NCBI GenBank assembly: GCA_027483785.1
Contig: JAIXTU010000157.1
Location: forward strand, 1 to 12,230
DNA: 12,230 nucleotides
Direction of reading: 5' to 3'
Source of the DNA: Flavobacterium sp.
Lineage (GTDB): Bacteria > Bacteroidota > Bacteroidia > Flavobacteriales > Flavobacteriaceae
Notes under the pieces: generated by a model
The model's input: only the letters and a program-made list of their open reading frames with translations
What the model was told of the DNA's origin: nothing
The model's database searches: none
Shown here: positions 1-8,061 of the stretch, piece by piece
How the letters are laid out: every line of letters starts with the position of its first letter
Numbering within the stretch: the first letter of the stretch is position 1
Program-made: the position numbers and the translations under genes

Positions 1-782
1 AAACGATCGCGGTGGTGTTGCTGAAAGACGTCGTTAAATACGTAATTTACCGAAAACGTAAATAGTACAATAATTAAAAATGCCGACGCGCTGGCAAGAA
101 TATTTCGGTTGGCAATCCGACTTCGGTAATACGTTAAAACAATGATGATTGCTGCAGCTGCGATGATGTAAATCGGATCAAAAAGCAAGCAAAGCACAAA
201 GATGATGATGGCGATAAAGCCAGTCCACAAATACCACGAGGGCAAGCCTTCACGGTACATGACCAGAATTAACATCGTGAATATTAAAGCACTTCCCGGG
301 TCGTGCGGCGCAATAAGTATGATGGGCAGCAAGATAATTCCAAAGGCCTGGAACTGTCGTGCCGAATCGCGCAGATTCACTTGCACATCGCTTAAAAACT
401 TAGAAAGTGCTAGTGCACAACCTACTTTGGCAAATTCGGCGGGTTGCAAGCTAAAGCCTCCTATGGCATACCAGTTGGTTTGCCCATTCACGGTTTTCCC
501 AAAGACAAACAAGCCCGCTAAAAGGAATAAAGTGATGATGTAAAAAACAACGGAAAACTTCTCATACACTTTACTATCCAAGGATAAGACAATAATTATC
601 AACGGAATAGCAAGGAGAATATTCACAAACTGCTTGGTAAAAAACTGCGACAAATCGAAGAACGAGAATTCACCCTCAGGAAAACTCGACGAAAAAATGT
701 TGCACCAACCCAATAATACCAAAAGGCTGTACAGGGTAACTGTTACCCAATCGATGTGATCTCTAGTACTTTGATTCTTCAT
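1..782 (-). CDS. rodA: RodA, SEDS-family peptidoglycan glycosyltransferase (C-terminal part beyond window)
   Basis: RodA is the polytopic inner-membrane glycosyltransferase of the elongasome; it polymerises glycan strands from lipid II together with its cognate class B PBP. The minus-strand frame opens with ATG at 782-780, one base after the mrdA stop, and stays open for 260 codons to the window edge. I translated it directly. Hydrophobic segments lie near residues 12-30, 50-68, 76-95, 145-158, 165-175, 185-200, 204-217 and 229-245. The SEDS signature NGQTNWYAIGGFSLQPAEFAK lies near 99-119 and the loop Asp at residue 161. HHRDR near 256-260 corresponds to the family's PHQRxRI stretch. The motif usually read QPDxGS is here PHDPGS. 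Order directly after mrdA (PBP2) supports RodA rather than the related FtsW. The later half, including the catalytic periplasmic Asp loop, is not in view. Confidence 0.93.
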   Translation of the reverse strand, partial: MKNQSTRDHIDWVTVTLYSLLVLLGWCNIFSSSFPEGEFSFFDLSQFFTKQFVNILLAIPLIIIVLSLDSKVYEKFSVVFYIITLFLLAGLFVFGKTVNGQTNWYAIGGFSLQPAEFAKVGCALALSKFLSDVQVNLRDSARQFQAFGIILLPIILIAPHDPGSALIFTMLILVMYREGLPSWYLWTGFIAIIIFVLCLLFDPIYIIAAAAIIIVLTYYRSRIANRNILASASAFLIIVLFTFSVNYVFNDVFQQHHRDR

Positions 783-783
783 A

Positions 784-2688
784 TCAGAGTTCTAATTTAC
801 CAATGGTATCGCCCACGGGTTTAATTTCACGATTGTTGTAAAGCGAATCGTTTGCTTTTTTCGTGTAGCGGTTATACTCGGATTCTAGGCTTTTGCTCAG
901 AATGAATTTCTCTAAATCGGTTCTCGTAATTTTCTTGCGCACATATTTCTCAATCATCAGTGTAGCAATAGGTCCGGCGATGGTAGCACCAAATCCGCCA
1001 TTTTCAACAAATACGGCCAAAGCAATTTTAGGGTTTTCCATAGGTGCAAATGCTACAAAAATCGAATGGTCTTTCAACTGTACTTTTTTACCTCCGATGC
1101 GGGCAAAGTTCTCGGCGGTTCCGGTTTTTCCACAGATGTTTATTCCATCAATTTGCAAATGATGTGCGGTTCCGTTCGTGTACACGGCGTGCAAACCGCG
1201 AATTACGGGCGCAAAATATTTACGATCGATTGTGGTGGTATGCTTTTCGCGAAACTTGGGATCGATTTTTCCGCCTTTAATGTACTTAATGATGTGCGGT
1301 GTGTAATAATAGCCGCGATTTGCAACGGTTGCAATCATGTTTGCAAGCTGTATCGGTGTTGCGAGCACTTCGCCTTGCCCAATAGCATTTGATACAATAG
1401 CTGTAGAGCGCCAACCACCATTAGGATAAATACGCTTATACGTTTTCGATGTTGGGATTAAACCGCGTTTTCCTGTCGGAAGATCGTAACCCATAAAATC
1501 GCCCAAACCAAAGCTTTTGGCGTGTTTTGCCCAGATATCGACAGCCTGCGGTGGCTTTAAATATTTGTTGATGGTTCGCATGTACACTGTTCCGAAATAG
1601 GCGTTGCACGAATTATAGATCCCGTTGTGTAATTGGTGCGGCCCGAAACCGTGGCAACGCATAAACCGACCGCGCGCGTAACTGAAACCGTGGTGACACA
1701 TAACGGTTGTATTCTCGTCGATTACACCTTCTTGCAGCGCAATTAAACCGGTAACGATTTTAAATGGCGAACCTGGTGCGTATTGTGCGAGTAATCCGCG
1801 GTCGAATAATGGCTGTGCTATCGAATCGCGGTAGAGTTTGGTGTAGTTTTTAGAGCGCTGACGGCCAACGAGAATCGACGGATCGTAAGACGGTGCAGTT
1901 ACCAACGCTAAAATCTGTCCGGTTTTTGGATCCAAGGCAACAATTCCGCCGCGTTTGTTTACCATAAGTTCTTCGCCGTATTGCTGTAATTCAGCATCGA
2001 TTGTTAAGGTAATGTCTTCGCCACGGACGGCTTTTACGTCGAATTTTCCTTGCTTGTACGAACCGATATCGCGGTTAAATTTATCTTTCTGACGATACTT
2101 CACGCCTTTTACGCCGCGCAACACTTCCTCGTAACTTTGCTCAACACCTTGAACACCGATTAGATCACCGGATTGGTAGTACGGATTTTTATCAATAGTA
2201 CGCTGATTCACTTGGGTTATCGAACCGAAAACGTTAGCAGCCACTTTCACTTGGTAATCGCGTAGGGAACGTTTTACAATTTCAAAACCTTGAAACTTTC
2301 GTTGCTTTTCTTGAAAACCAGCGTATTCTTTCTTGTTTAATTGCGATAAGAAAACCGACGGGAGTCGCGGACTGTACACCTTAGCTTTTTCCATTTTTTT
2401 GATGAAATCTTCTTTGGTGATATTCAGTAAATCGCAAAACTCTATTGTATCGATGTTTTTTACTTCTCGCGGCGTAACCATGATGTCGTACGAGGGCTGA
2501 TTGGCTACCAGTAACTTTCCGTTTCGGTCGTAAATGTACCCGCGTTCCGGATATTCGTAAATGATTTCAATAGCGTTGTTTTCTGCTTTAAGCTTGAGCT
2601 CATCGTCGATAATCTGCAAATAGAAGAGTCGCATCACGATCAGAATAACTGATATGATAATGATGGTGGGCAACAATACCTTTCTCAT
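784..2688 (-). CDS. mrdA: Penicillin-binding protein 2, elongasome transpeptidase
   Basis: This 634-residue class B PBP cross-links peptidoglycan during lateral wall growth as the partner of RodA. One N-terminal membrane anchor lies at about residues 5-25, followed by the pedestal domain with the class B motif RGYIYDRNG at 49-57. All three transpeptidase motifs are present: SPFK with nucleophile Ser307 and Lys310, SCN at 360-362 and KTGT at 521-524. A Cys/His-rich insertion (Cys331, His332, His333, Cys345, His346) lies between the first two motifs, where some PBP2 proteins bind zinc. About 50 charged residues follow the transpeptidase core at the C-terminus. The start ATG overlaps the mreD stop by four bases (ATGA), and rodA begins one base after the stop, so translation is probably coupled. 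Position between mreD and rodA distinguishes it from the divisome protein FtsI. Confidence 0.96.
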   Translation of the reverse strand: MRKVLLPTIIIISVILIVMRLFYLQIIDDELKLKAENNAIEIIYEYPERGYIYDRNGKLLVANQPSYDIMVTPREVKNIDTIEFCDLLNITKEDFIKKMEKAKVYSPRLPSVFLSQLNKKEYAGFQEKQRKFQGFEIVKRSLRDYQVKVAANVFGSITQVNQRTIDKNPYYQSGDLIGVQGVEQSYEEVLRGVKGVKYRQKDKFNRDIGSYKQGKFDVKAVRGEDITLTIDAELQQYGEELMVNKRGGIVALDPKTGQILALVTAPSYDPSILVGRQRSKNYTKLYRDSIAQPLFDRGLLAQYAPGSPFKIVTGLIALQEGVIDENTTVMCHHGFSYARGRFMRCHGFGPHQLHNGIYNSCNAYFGTVYMRTINKYLKPPQAVDIWAKHAKSFGLGDFMGYDLPTGKRGLIPTSKTYKRIYPNGGWRSTAIVSNAIGQGEVLATPIQLANMIATVANRGYYYTPHIIKYIKGGKIDPKFREKHTTTIDRKYFAPVIRGLHAVYTNGTAHHLQIDGINICGKTGTAENFARIGGKKVQLKDHSIFVAFAPMENPKIALAVFVENGGFGATIAGPIATLMIEKYVRKKITRTDLEKFILSKSLESEYNRYTKKANDSLYNNREIKPVGDTIGKLEL

Positions 2689-3191
2689 CTTCTAGACGGC
2701 TTAAATAAGTGAATAATGATGATACAAAGTACAATAGTAAACAAAGTAGAGAATAGCGTTCGCAGCAAGATATCCCAAAAGAAACTGAAACGGAAGGTCT
2801 CTAAAACGAATAAAATTAGGTGGTGTGTCATCACCGAAACTAAAATAAACGAGAAGCGCTCAGGGGTAAGGCGATCGTTAATTTTAATGGTTTGATACTC
2901 GTACGAAACACCGAAGGCAAATCGGAAAAATGCGGGTCGGACGTAGGCTAAAGTAACCGAAGCTGCCGCATGAACTCCTCCCGAATTAGCAAACATATCG
3001 ATGAGTAATCCGAGGAAAAAACTCGCTGCTAACAAGCTATTTTTATTGCCGTTTACCGGATAAAGCAAAATAAACAACACATACGGATACGGGTTGAGGT
3101 AGCCCCAAAACTGAATGTTGTTAAAAATGAGGACTTGAGCCGCAAGCAGCAAGATAAATCGGGCCGTATTGAATAAAACATTACTGTTCAT
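2685..3191 (-). CDS. mreD: Rod shape-determining protein MreD
   Basis: MreD is a small inner-membrane protein of the elongasome that works with MreC and MreB to control PBP2/RodA activity. The product has 168 residues, the usual size, and is almost entirely hydrophobic with about five membrane segments (near residues 8-25, 36-47, 53-68, 112-130 and 138-163). The stretch GLLIDMFANSGGVHAAA (about 60-76) matches the D-x-F-x(4-5)-G family pattern, which is one of the few conserved features of MreD. The start overlaps the mreC coding end by 11 bases and the stop overlaps the mrdA start by four, indicating co-translation within one message. Identification rests mainly on this motif, topology and gene position, because MreD sequences diverge widely. 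Confidence 0.92.
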   Translation of the reverse strand: MNSNVLFNTARFILLLAAQVLIFNNIQFWGYLNPYPYVLFILLYPVNGNKNSLLAASFFLGLLIDMFANSGGVHAAASVTLAYVRPAFFRFAFGVSYEYQTIKINDRLTPERFSFILVSVMTHHLILFVLETFRFSFFWDILLRTLFSTLFTIVLCIIIIHLFKPSRR

Positions 3192-4014
3192 TTGGCTGCG
3201 CTGTTTCTTGCTCTATTTGTAAAATCTCCTCGCGATCTTTGGTTTTAATGATATACACGTGACCCAAGCTCGTCATGTCGTTAAAGAGCTTCACATCGAG
3301 TGTATAGTAATTGGTTTGATCGTCAATGTATATCTTGTAGATAGTTCCAATACCAATATTTTCTGGGAAAATTTTGGAGTCGGCACCAGTTACAATCGTA
3401 TCGCCTTTTTTAATCTGCGCCAAACGCGGCACGTCGATTAATTGGGCATATCCAGTGTTTTTGCCGTTCCAAATTAAAGTGCCAAAATGATCGGACTTCT
3501 TGAACTTGGCGTTAATTTTCGACTTAATGTTCAAGATACTTTGTACGGTGGCATAATTCGGACTCACTTTCTCAACGATACCTACAATTCCGAGGTCGTT
3601 TATCACACCCATATCGCTTTTAACCCCTTGCTTGCTGCCCGAATTAAGCGTCAGGTAATTTTCGGGCACGTTGAACGAATTGTGAATCACTTTCGATAAA
3701 ATGACATTCACTTTCTTAACTCCTTTAATCGTATCGGGTAGTTTTAATGCTGCGGTGTCAGCCGAATTAAAAAGCAAAGATTTCAGTCGTGCATTTTCAA
3801 TAGCAAGTTCTTGGTTGCGTTCTTTCAAACTAAAATACTCGCTCACGGCATTCATTTGCTCGTAAACACCGCCCGCCAAGAAATTTGCCGAACTAATGAC
3901 TTTACTTTTGTGATAGGAATGTGCCTGAATAGTAAGAGACAGCGCTATTATCAAAAGCAGCAAAAACAGCAACTTATGGCTGTTTTTAAGGATAAAATTC
4001 AATATCTGCTGCAT
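3181..4014 (-). CDS. mreC: Rod shape-determining protein MreC
   Basis: MreC is a bitopic periplasmic scaffold that binds and activates PBP2, linking cytoplasmic MreB to the wall synthases. The 277-residue product has a short cytoplasmic N-terminus, one membrane helix at about 14-30, a predicted coiled coil at about 55-82 (the KERNQELAIENARLKSLL region), and a beta-rich periplasmic domain. The family motif lies at about 125-147, with a Gly-Ser-x-x-Gly-Val segment followed by GIVGIV. A short Glu/Gln-rich tail ends the protein. Length is typical for Bacteroidota. It begins 55 bases after the mreB stop with no terminator between, and its end overlaps mreD. The first ATG of the frame falls directly before the membrane anchor, which supports this start. 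Confidence 0.94.
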   Translation of the reverse strand: MQQILNFILKNSHKLLFLLLLIIALSLTIQAHSYHKSKVISSANFLAGGVYEQMNAVSEYFSLKERNQELAIENARLKSLLFNSADTAALKLPDTIKGVKKVNVILSKVIHNSFNVPENYLTLNSGSKQGVKSDMGVINDLGIVGIVEKVSPNYATVQSILNIKSKINAKFKKSDHFGTLIWNGKNTGYAQLIDVPRLAQIKKGDTIVTGADSKIFPENIGIGTIYKIYIDDQTNYYTLDVKLFNDMTSLGHVYIIKTKDREEILQIEQETAQPNEQ

Positions 4015-4069
4015 AAGTGTCTGTTGACGCTAGTCTGATAAATCGGTTGCTTTATTGAGAAGTTCCGAA

Positions 4070-5098
4070 TTACTTAATCAGGATACTTCTAAATTTATTG
4101 ATGTTTTTCAAAGCCATACCCGTTCCACGAACAACGGCGCGTAGTGGATCTTCGGCGATGTAAACAGGCAAATCGGTTTTTTGAGAAATACGCTTGTCGA
4201 GTCCACGCAACATCGAACCACCACCCGCTAAATAAATACCGGTGTTGTAAATATCCGCGGCTAATTCAGGTGGCGTCTGAGAAAGCGTTTCCATAACCGC
4301 ATCTTCAATACGCTGAATCGACTTATCGAGTGCCTTAGCGATTTCGCGGTACGAAACTTCAACTTGCTTTGGTTTGCCAGTGAGCAAATCGCGTCCTTGA
4401 ACCGACATATCGTCTGGTGGCGATTCTAAATCTTCCACTGCAGCACCGATTTCAATTTTAATTTTCTCTGCAGTACTTTCTCCAACAAATAAGTTGTGTT
4501 GGGTACGCATGTAGTACACGATATCGTTGGTGAAAACGTCGCCGGCAATCTTTACCGACTTATCGCATACAATTCCACCTAAAGCGATTACTGCAATTTC
4601 GGTAGTTCCGCCTCCAATATCAACAATCATATTTCCCTTTGGCTGCATGATATCCACTCCGATACCAATTGCGGCTGCCATAGGCTCATGAATCAAATAC
4701 ACTTCCTTTCCGTTAACGCGCTCGCACGATTCTTTTACAGCACGCATTTCTACTTCTGTAATTCCCGACGGAATACACACAACCATTCGCAAGGCAGGTG
4801 TAAACATTTTCTTTTTCAATGCCGGTATGCTCTTGATAAACATACTGATCATTTTTTCCGAGGCATCGAAATCGGCAATAACACCGTCTTTCAACGGACG
4901 AATCGTCTTGATGTTCTCGTGGGTTTTTCCCTGCATGAGGTTGGCTTCTTTACCAACGGCAATGATTTTCCCAGAAATACGATCGCGTGCTACGATAGAC
5001 GGACTGTCAATGACAACTTTGTCGTTATGAATAATCAGGGTGTTGGCAGTACCAAGGTCTATCGCAATGTCCTCGGTCATGAAATCGAAAAATCCCAT
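4070..5098 (-). CDS. mreB: Rod shape-determining protein MreB, bacterial actin homologue
   Basis: MreB is the actin-like ATPase that forms membrane-associated filaments and orients cell-wall synthesis. The product has 342 residues, standard for the family. The actin-fold nucleotide-binding elements appear in order: phosphate 1 motif DLGTANT (14-20), the connecting HEPMAAAIG region (137-145) with Glu138 in the catalytic position, phosphate 2 motif DIGGGTTE (160-167), and the adenosine motif AGGGSMLRGLD (291-301). The N-terminus MGFFDF is short and hydrophobic, as expected for membrane attachment, which supports the chosen ATG. It is the first shape gene after purH, 53 bases downstream. That gap contains a perfect Bacteroidota -7 box (5138-5145), so mreB is probably transcribed both from there and by read-through from purH. 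Confidence 0.98.
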   Translation of the reverse strand: MGFFDFMTEDIAIDLGTANTLIIHNDKVVIDSPSIVARDRISGKIIAVGKEANLMQGKTHENIKTIRPLKDGVIADFDASEKMISMFIKSIPALKKKMFTPALRMVVCIPSGITEVEMRAVKESCERVNGKEVYLIHEPMAAAIGIGVDIMQPKGNMIVDIGGGTTEIAVIALGGIVCDKSVKIAGDVFTNDIVYYMRTQHNLFVGESTAEKIKIEIGAAVEDLESPPDDMSVQGRDLLTGKPKQVEVSYREIAKALDKSIQRIEDAVMETLSQTPPELAADIYNTGIYLAGGGSMLRGLDKRISQKTDLPVYIAEDPLRAVVRGTGMALKNINKFRSILIK

Positions 5099-5137
5099 AG
5101 GAAATGATAAGGATTAAATTACAGTTTTTTTAACGAG

Positions 5138-5145
5138 CAAAGGTA
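5138..5145 (-). promoter_or_regulatory. Probable mreB promoter, -7 element TACCTTTG
   Basis: On the minus strand this reads TACCTTTG, a perfect match to the Bacteroidota TAnnTTTG -7 element. It lies six bases after the purH stop codon and about 40 bases before the mreB ATG, which would give a leader of roughly 34 bases. No good TTTG -33 element sits at the expected spacing, so the strength is uncertain. It implies that the shape genes can be expressed independently of purH. Confidence 0.55.
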
Positions 5146-5151
5146 TATAAA

Positions 5152-6678
5152 TTAATGTTTGAAATGACGCGTTCCCGTAAATACCATTGTCATATTTTGA
5201 CTATTGCAATAATCGATACTCAATTGGTCTTTAATGCTACCTCCGGGTTGAATAACCGCAGTAATTCCAGCTTGATACGCAATCTCTACGCAATCGGGAA
5301 ACGGAAAAAAAGCATCGCTCGCCATAACAGCATCTTGCAACGAAAACCCAAAAGTTTGCGCTTTCTCAATAGCTTGCTTTAGTGCGTCTACGCGCGAGGT
5401 TTGTCCGGTACCCGACGCCAGTAAAACGCCGTTCTTTGCCAAAACAATCGTATTCGATTTGGTATTCTTACAAATTTTCGACGCAAAAAGTAAATCGTCT
5501 ATTTGATCCAGCGTTGGCGAAACATTTGTTACCACTTGCAAATCGGAAGCCTGATCCGTTTTGTTGTTTCGATCTTGAACCAACAATCCGTTTAAAGCTG
5601 TGCGGTACTGCACTTGTGCCAGTTCTTCCGGTTTCTGAACCAAAACAATACGGTTTTTCTTTTCGCTCAAAATCGCAACAGCATCGCCAACATAAGCCGG
5701 AGCTATCACTACTTCACAAAACAGTTTATTGATTTCCTGTGCCGTAGGTTCGTCAATTGCCGTATTCGCGATAAGCACACCACCAAAAGCCGAAGTCGGA
5801 TCGCAAGCCAAAGCCGTAACATACGCATCGAATATCGTTGCAGCAGTAGCAATCCCGCAGGCATTATTGTGTTTAAGAATGGCAAACGTTGGCTTATCTG
5901 CTTTAAATTCTTCAATCAAATTCACAGCAGCATCAACGTCAAGTAAATTGTTGTACGACAATTCTTTACCGTTCAATTTGGTAAACAACGCATCGAAATT
6001 TCCGTAAAAACTTCCTTGCTGGTGCGGATTTTCGCCATATCGCAACGGCATTTTATGATCGAATGCTACTTGCAAACGATCGGCAGCACCCGAAAAATAA
6101 TTGGCAATTGCTGTATCATAGTGCGAGGTCACTCGAAAAGCTTCCAAAGCAAAATTCTTGCGCTGGTCGAGTTCCGTAGCACCTTTCTGGTTTTTCACCA
6201 AATCAAGTAAAACCGGATACTGACTCATATTTGAAACAATAACCGTATCGGCAAAATTCTTGGCACCGGCACGTATCAAAGAAATGCCACCAATGTCAAT
6301 TTTCTCGATGATATCTGCTTCCGATGCCCCTGAGGCAACCGTATCTTCAAACGGATACAAGTCTACAATCACCAAATCAATCTGCGGAATGTCGTGTTGT
6401 GCCATTTCTTCTCGATCCGAAGCAACTTCAGAACGGTTGAGAATACCTCCAAAAACTTTCGGATGCAAGGTCTTTACGCGTCCGCCTAAAATCGAAGGAT
6501 AACCCGTAACGGCTTCAACCGGCGTTACCGTATAACCCAATTGTTCAATGAATTGCTGTGTTCCGCCAGTAGATAAAAATGAAACTTCGTTTGCTGCCAG
6601 TTCGTGAATTAAGGGCGCCAATCCTTCTTTCGAATACACCGAAATAAGTGCTGTTTTGATGATTTTTGTAGTCGACAT
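5152..6678 (-). CDS. purH: Bifunctional AICAR transformylase / IMP cyclohydrolase PurH
   Basis: PurH catalyses the last two steps of de novo purine synthesis in the cytoplasm: formylation of AICAR with 10-formyltetrahydrofolate, then ring closure to IMP. The 508-residue length is normal. The N-terminal methylglyoxal-synthase-like cyclohydrolase domain covers about 1-195, with STGGT at 36-40 and GGRVKTLHPKV at 65-75. The transformylase domain follows, with PLRYGENPHQ (211-220), the catalytic Lys269-His270 pair in KHNNACG, and the C-terminal ASDAFFPFPD (453-462) and IQPGGS (476-481) segments. Both domains look intact. It starts at the first ATG of the frame, about 17 bases downstream of the predicted transcription start. 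It is the gene directly upstream of mreB on the same strand, with no terminator between. Confidence 0.98.
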   Translation of the reverse strand: MSTTKIIKTALISVYSKEGLAPLIHELAANEVSFLSTGGTQQFIEQLGYTVTPVEAVTGYPSILGGRVKTLHPKVFGGILNRSEVASDREEMAQHDIPQIDLVIVDLYPFEDTVASGASEADIIEKIDIGGISLIRAGAKNFADTVIVSNMSQYPVLLDLVKNQKGATELDQRKNFALEAFRVTSHYDTAIANYFSGAADRLQVAFDHKMPLRYGENPHQQGSFYGNFDALFTKLNGKELSYNNLLDVDAAVNLIEEFKADKPTFAILKHNNACGIATAATIFDAYVTALACDPTSAFGGVLIANTAIDEPTAQEINKLFCEVVIAPAYVGDAVAILSEKKNRIVLVQKPEELAQVQYRTALNGLLVQDRNNKTDQASDLQVVTNVSPTLDQIDDLLFASKICKNTKSNTIVLAKNGVLLASGTGQTSRVDALKQAIEKAQTFGFSLQDAVMASDAFFPFPDCVEIAYQAGITAVIQPGGSIKDQLSIDYCNSQNMTMVFTGTRHFKH

Positions 6679-6700
6679 GTGTGTGTTGTGTTAAAAGCTG

Positions 6701-6708
6701 CAAAAGTA
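6701..6708 (-). promoter_or_regulatory. Probable purH promoter, -7 element TACTTTTG
   Basis: The minus strand reads TACTTTTG, a perfect TAnnTTTG match, 22 bases upstream of the purH ATG. A TTTG lies further upstream (6734-6737) but the spacing is 25 bases, longer than the usual 17-23, so the -33 assignment is doubtful. The predicted leader is about 17 bases, with no room for a riboswitch. Confidence 0.6.
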
Positions 6709-6786
6709 CTTTTTGAAGTTCAAAATAGGGAACCAAACTGTAACAATTTTTTAAAAAAGTACTCCAATAAAAAATACGCTAATGCC

Positions 6787-6794
6787 TACCTTTA
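6787..6794 (+). promoter_or_regulatory. Possible permease promoter, -7-like TACCTTTA
   Basis: TACCTTTA matches seven of eight positions of a TAnnTTTG box, counting the two free positions, and ends three bases before the permease ATG. If it is functional, transcription would start at or next to the start codon, giving a leaderless message. No TTTG is visible at the -33 spacing, so this is a weak call. Confidence 0.35.
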
Positions 6795-6797
6795 CAT

Positions 6798-8048
6798 ATG
6801 ATTGTTTACCTGCGTTTAATTAAAGAGAGTTTTTCGTTTGCCGTGAGTGCACTGGTGAACAATAAATTGCGTACGTTCTTGTCGCTATTGGGCGTCACCA
6901 TTGGTATCTTCTCAATTATTGCGGTTCTTGCGGCAGTCGATTCGCTCGATCGAAAAATCAAAAAAGACCTCAGCGCCTTAGATAAAAATACCATTTACCT
7001 GTTGCGGTTTTCTTTCGGACCTTCCGACATTCCAGAATGGAAGCGCGATCAATTCCCAAACGTAAAATACGACGAATACACTTATCTAAAATCAGCTCTT
7101 GCCGACGAAGCACTCATGGCGTTTCAGGTTTTTACCGGCCGCCAAACGCTTAAATTCGAAAACAAACAAGTAAGTTCTGTAAACATTGTTCCGGTTTCAC
7201 ACGAATTTATCGATATCCAAAATCTCGAATTTTCCTCCGGGCGTTTCTACAATGAAGCCGAATCTAATTCCGGCGCACGCGTGGTGGTTATTGGCGAAGA
7301 AATTGCACAATCGCTGTTCGATACGCCCGATGCAGTAGGTAAAGAAATCCGAATGTACGGACAGCGCTTTATGGTTATTGGCGTGTTGAAAAAACAAGGC
7401 GCAGGTATGTTTGGCGACAGTAACGACAGCTCAGCGTTTATTCCTGTGAACTTTATCCGACGCTTTTACGGCGATTCCGGTACTTGGCAAACCAACGTAA
7501 TTATCGTAAAACCAAATAAAGGCCTCGATATCGATGCGTTTAAAGAAGAATTGAGTATGAAATTGCGCAACTACCGCGGATTGAAAGACGGCGACATCAA
7601 TAATTTCTTCATAAACATCTTAGCCGGATTCACCGATTTACTCGACGGCATTATAGCCATGCTTAACTTAGGCGGCTGGCTCATCGCTGGCTTCTCGTTG
7701 CTTGTAGGCGGTTTTGGAATTGCAAACATCATGTTCGTATCTGTAAAAGAACGCACCAATCTCATTGGCATCCAAAAATCATTGGGCGCAAAAAACAAAT
7801 TCATACTATTTCAATTTTTATTCGAAGCCATCATTTTGTGCTTGTTTGGCGGCGCCGTGGGTCTAATTTTAGTTTGGATCATCACCATCGTAATGTCGAA
7901 AGTGGCCGATTTCGAATTTGTTCTAAGCTTCGGAAACGTAATTCTTGGAACTTCTCTCGCCGTCATCATCGGACTAATCGCAGGTATTGTACCGGCATTT
8001 ACGGCATCGAGACTCGATCCCGTCGAAGCCATTCGAAGCGGCATGTAA
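6798..8048 (+). CDS. ABC transporter permease, MacB/FtsX family
   Basis: The 416-residue product has the four-helix MacB-type permease layout. An N-terminal helix lies at about 28-48 (LRTFLSLLGVTIGIFSIIAV, the conserved MacB/FtsX opening). A large periplasmic MacB_PCD-like domain follows at about 50-280. Three C-terminal helices lie near 290-315, 337-365 and 380-402. The cytoplasmic coupling segment VKERTNLIGIQKSLGA (316-331) and the terminal signature PAFTASRLDPVEAIR (399-413) are present. Such proteins do not form a channel. They transmit ATP-driven movement to the periplasm for lipoprotein release, efflux or cell-wall hydrolase control. No ATPase gene is adjacent, so the partner must be encoded elsewhere and the substrate cannot be told. 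It is transcribed divergently from purH. The start is the first ATG and fits the family N-terminus. Confidence 0.9.
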   Translation: MIVYLRLIKESFSFAVSALVNNKLRTFLSLLGVTIGIFSIIAVLAAVDSLDRKIKKDLSALDKNTIYLLRFSFGPSDIPEWKRDQFPNVKYDEYTYLKSALADEALMAFQVFTGRQTLKFENKQVSSVNIVPVSHEFIDIQNLEFSSGRFYNEAESNSGARVVVIGEEIAQSLFDTPDAVGKEIRMYGQRFMVIGVLKKQGAGMFGDSNDSSAFIPVNFIRRFYGDSGTWQTNVIIVKPNKGLDIDAFKEELSMKLRNYRGLKDGDINNFFINILAGFTDLLDGIIAMLNLGGWLIAGFSLLVGGFGIANIMFVSVKERTNLIGIQKSLGAKNKFILFQFLFEAIILCLFGGAVGLILVWIITIVMSKVADFEFVLSFGNVILGTSLAVIIGLIAGIVPAFTASRLDPVEAIRSGM

Positions 8049-8061
8049 ACTATTTTTATGA

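Noticed and set aside
202..543. Plus-strand open frame of 113 codons
   Set aside because: It lies entirely antisense to rodA, whose minus-strand translation is an unmistakable SEDS protein. The predicted plus-strand peptide has no family character.
893..1392. Several overlapping plus-strand open frames inside the mrdA region
   Set aside because: They are shadows of the PBP2 coding sequence, which has all three transpeptidase motifs on the other strand.
4688..5107. Plus-strand open frame of 139 codons covering the 5' part of mreB
   Set aside because: It is antisense to intact mreB, has no recognisable domain and no promoter, and its composition is explained by the mreB codons.
5382..5946. 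Two long plus-strand open frames within purH
   Set aside because: They are antisense to the conserved PurH transformylase domain, with no independent support.
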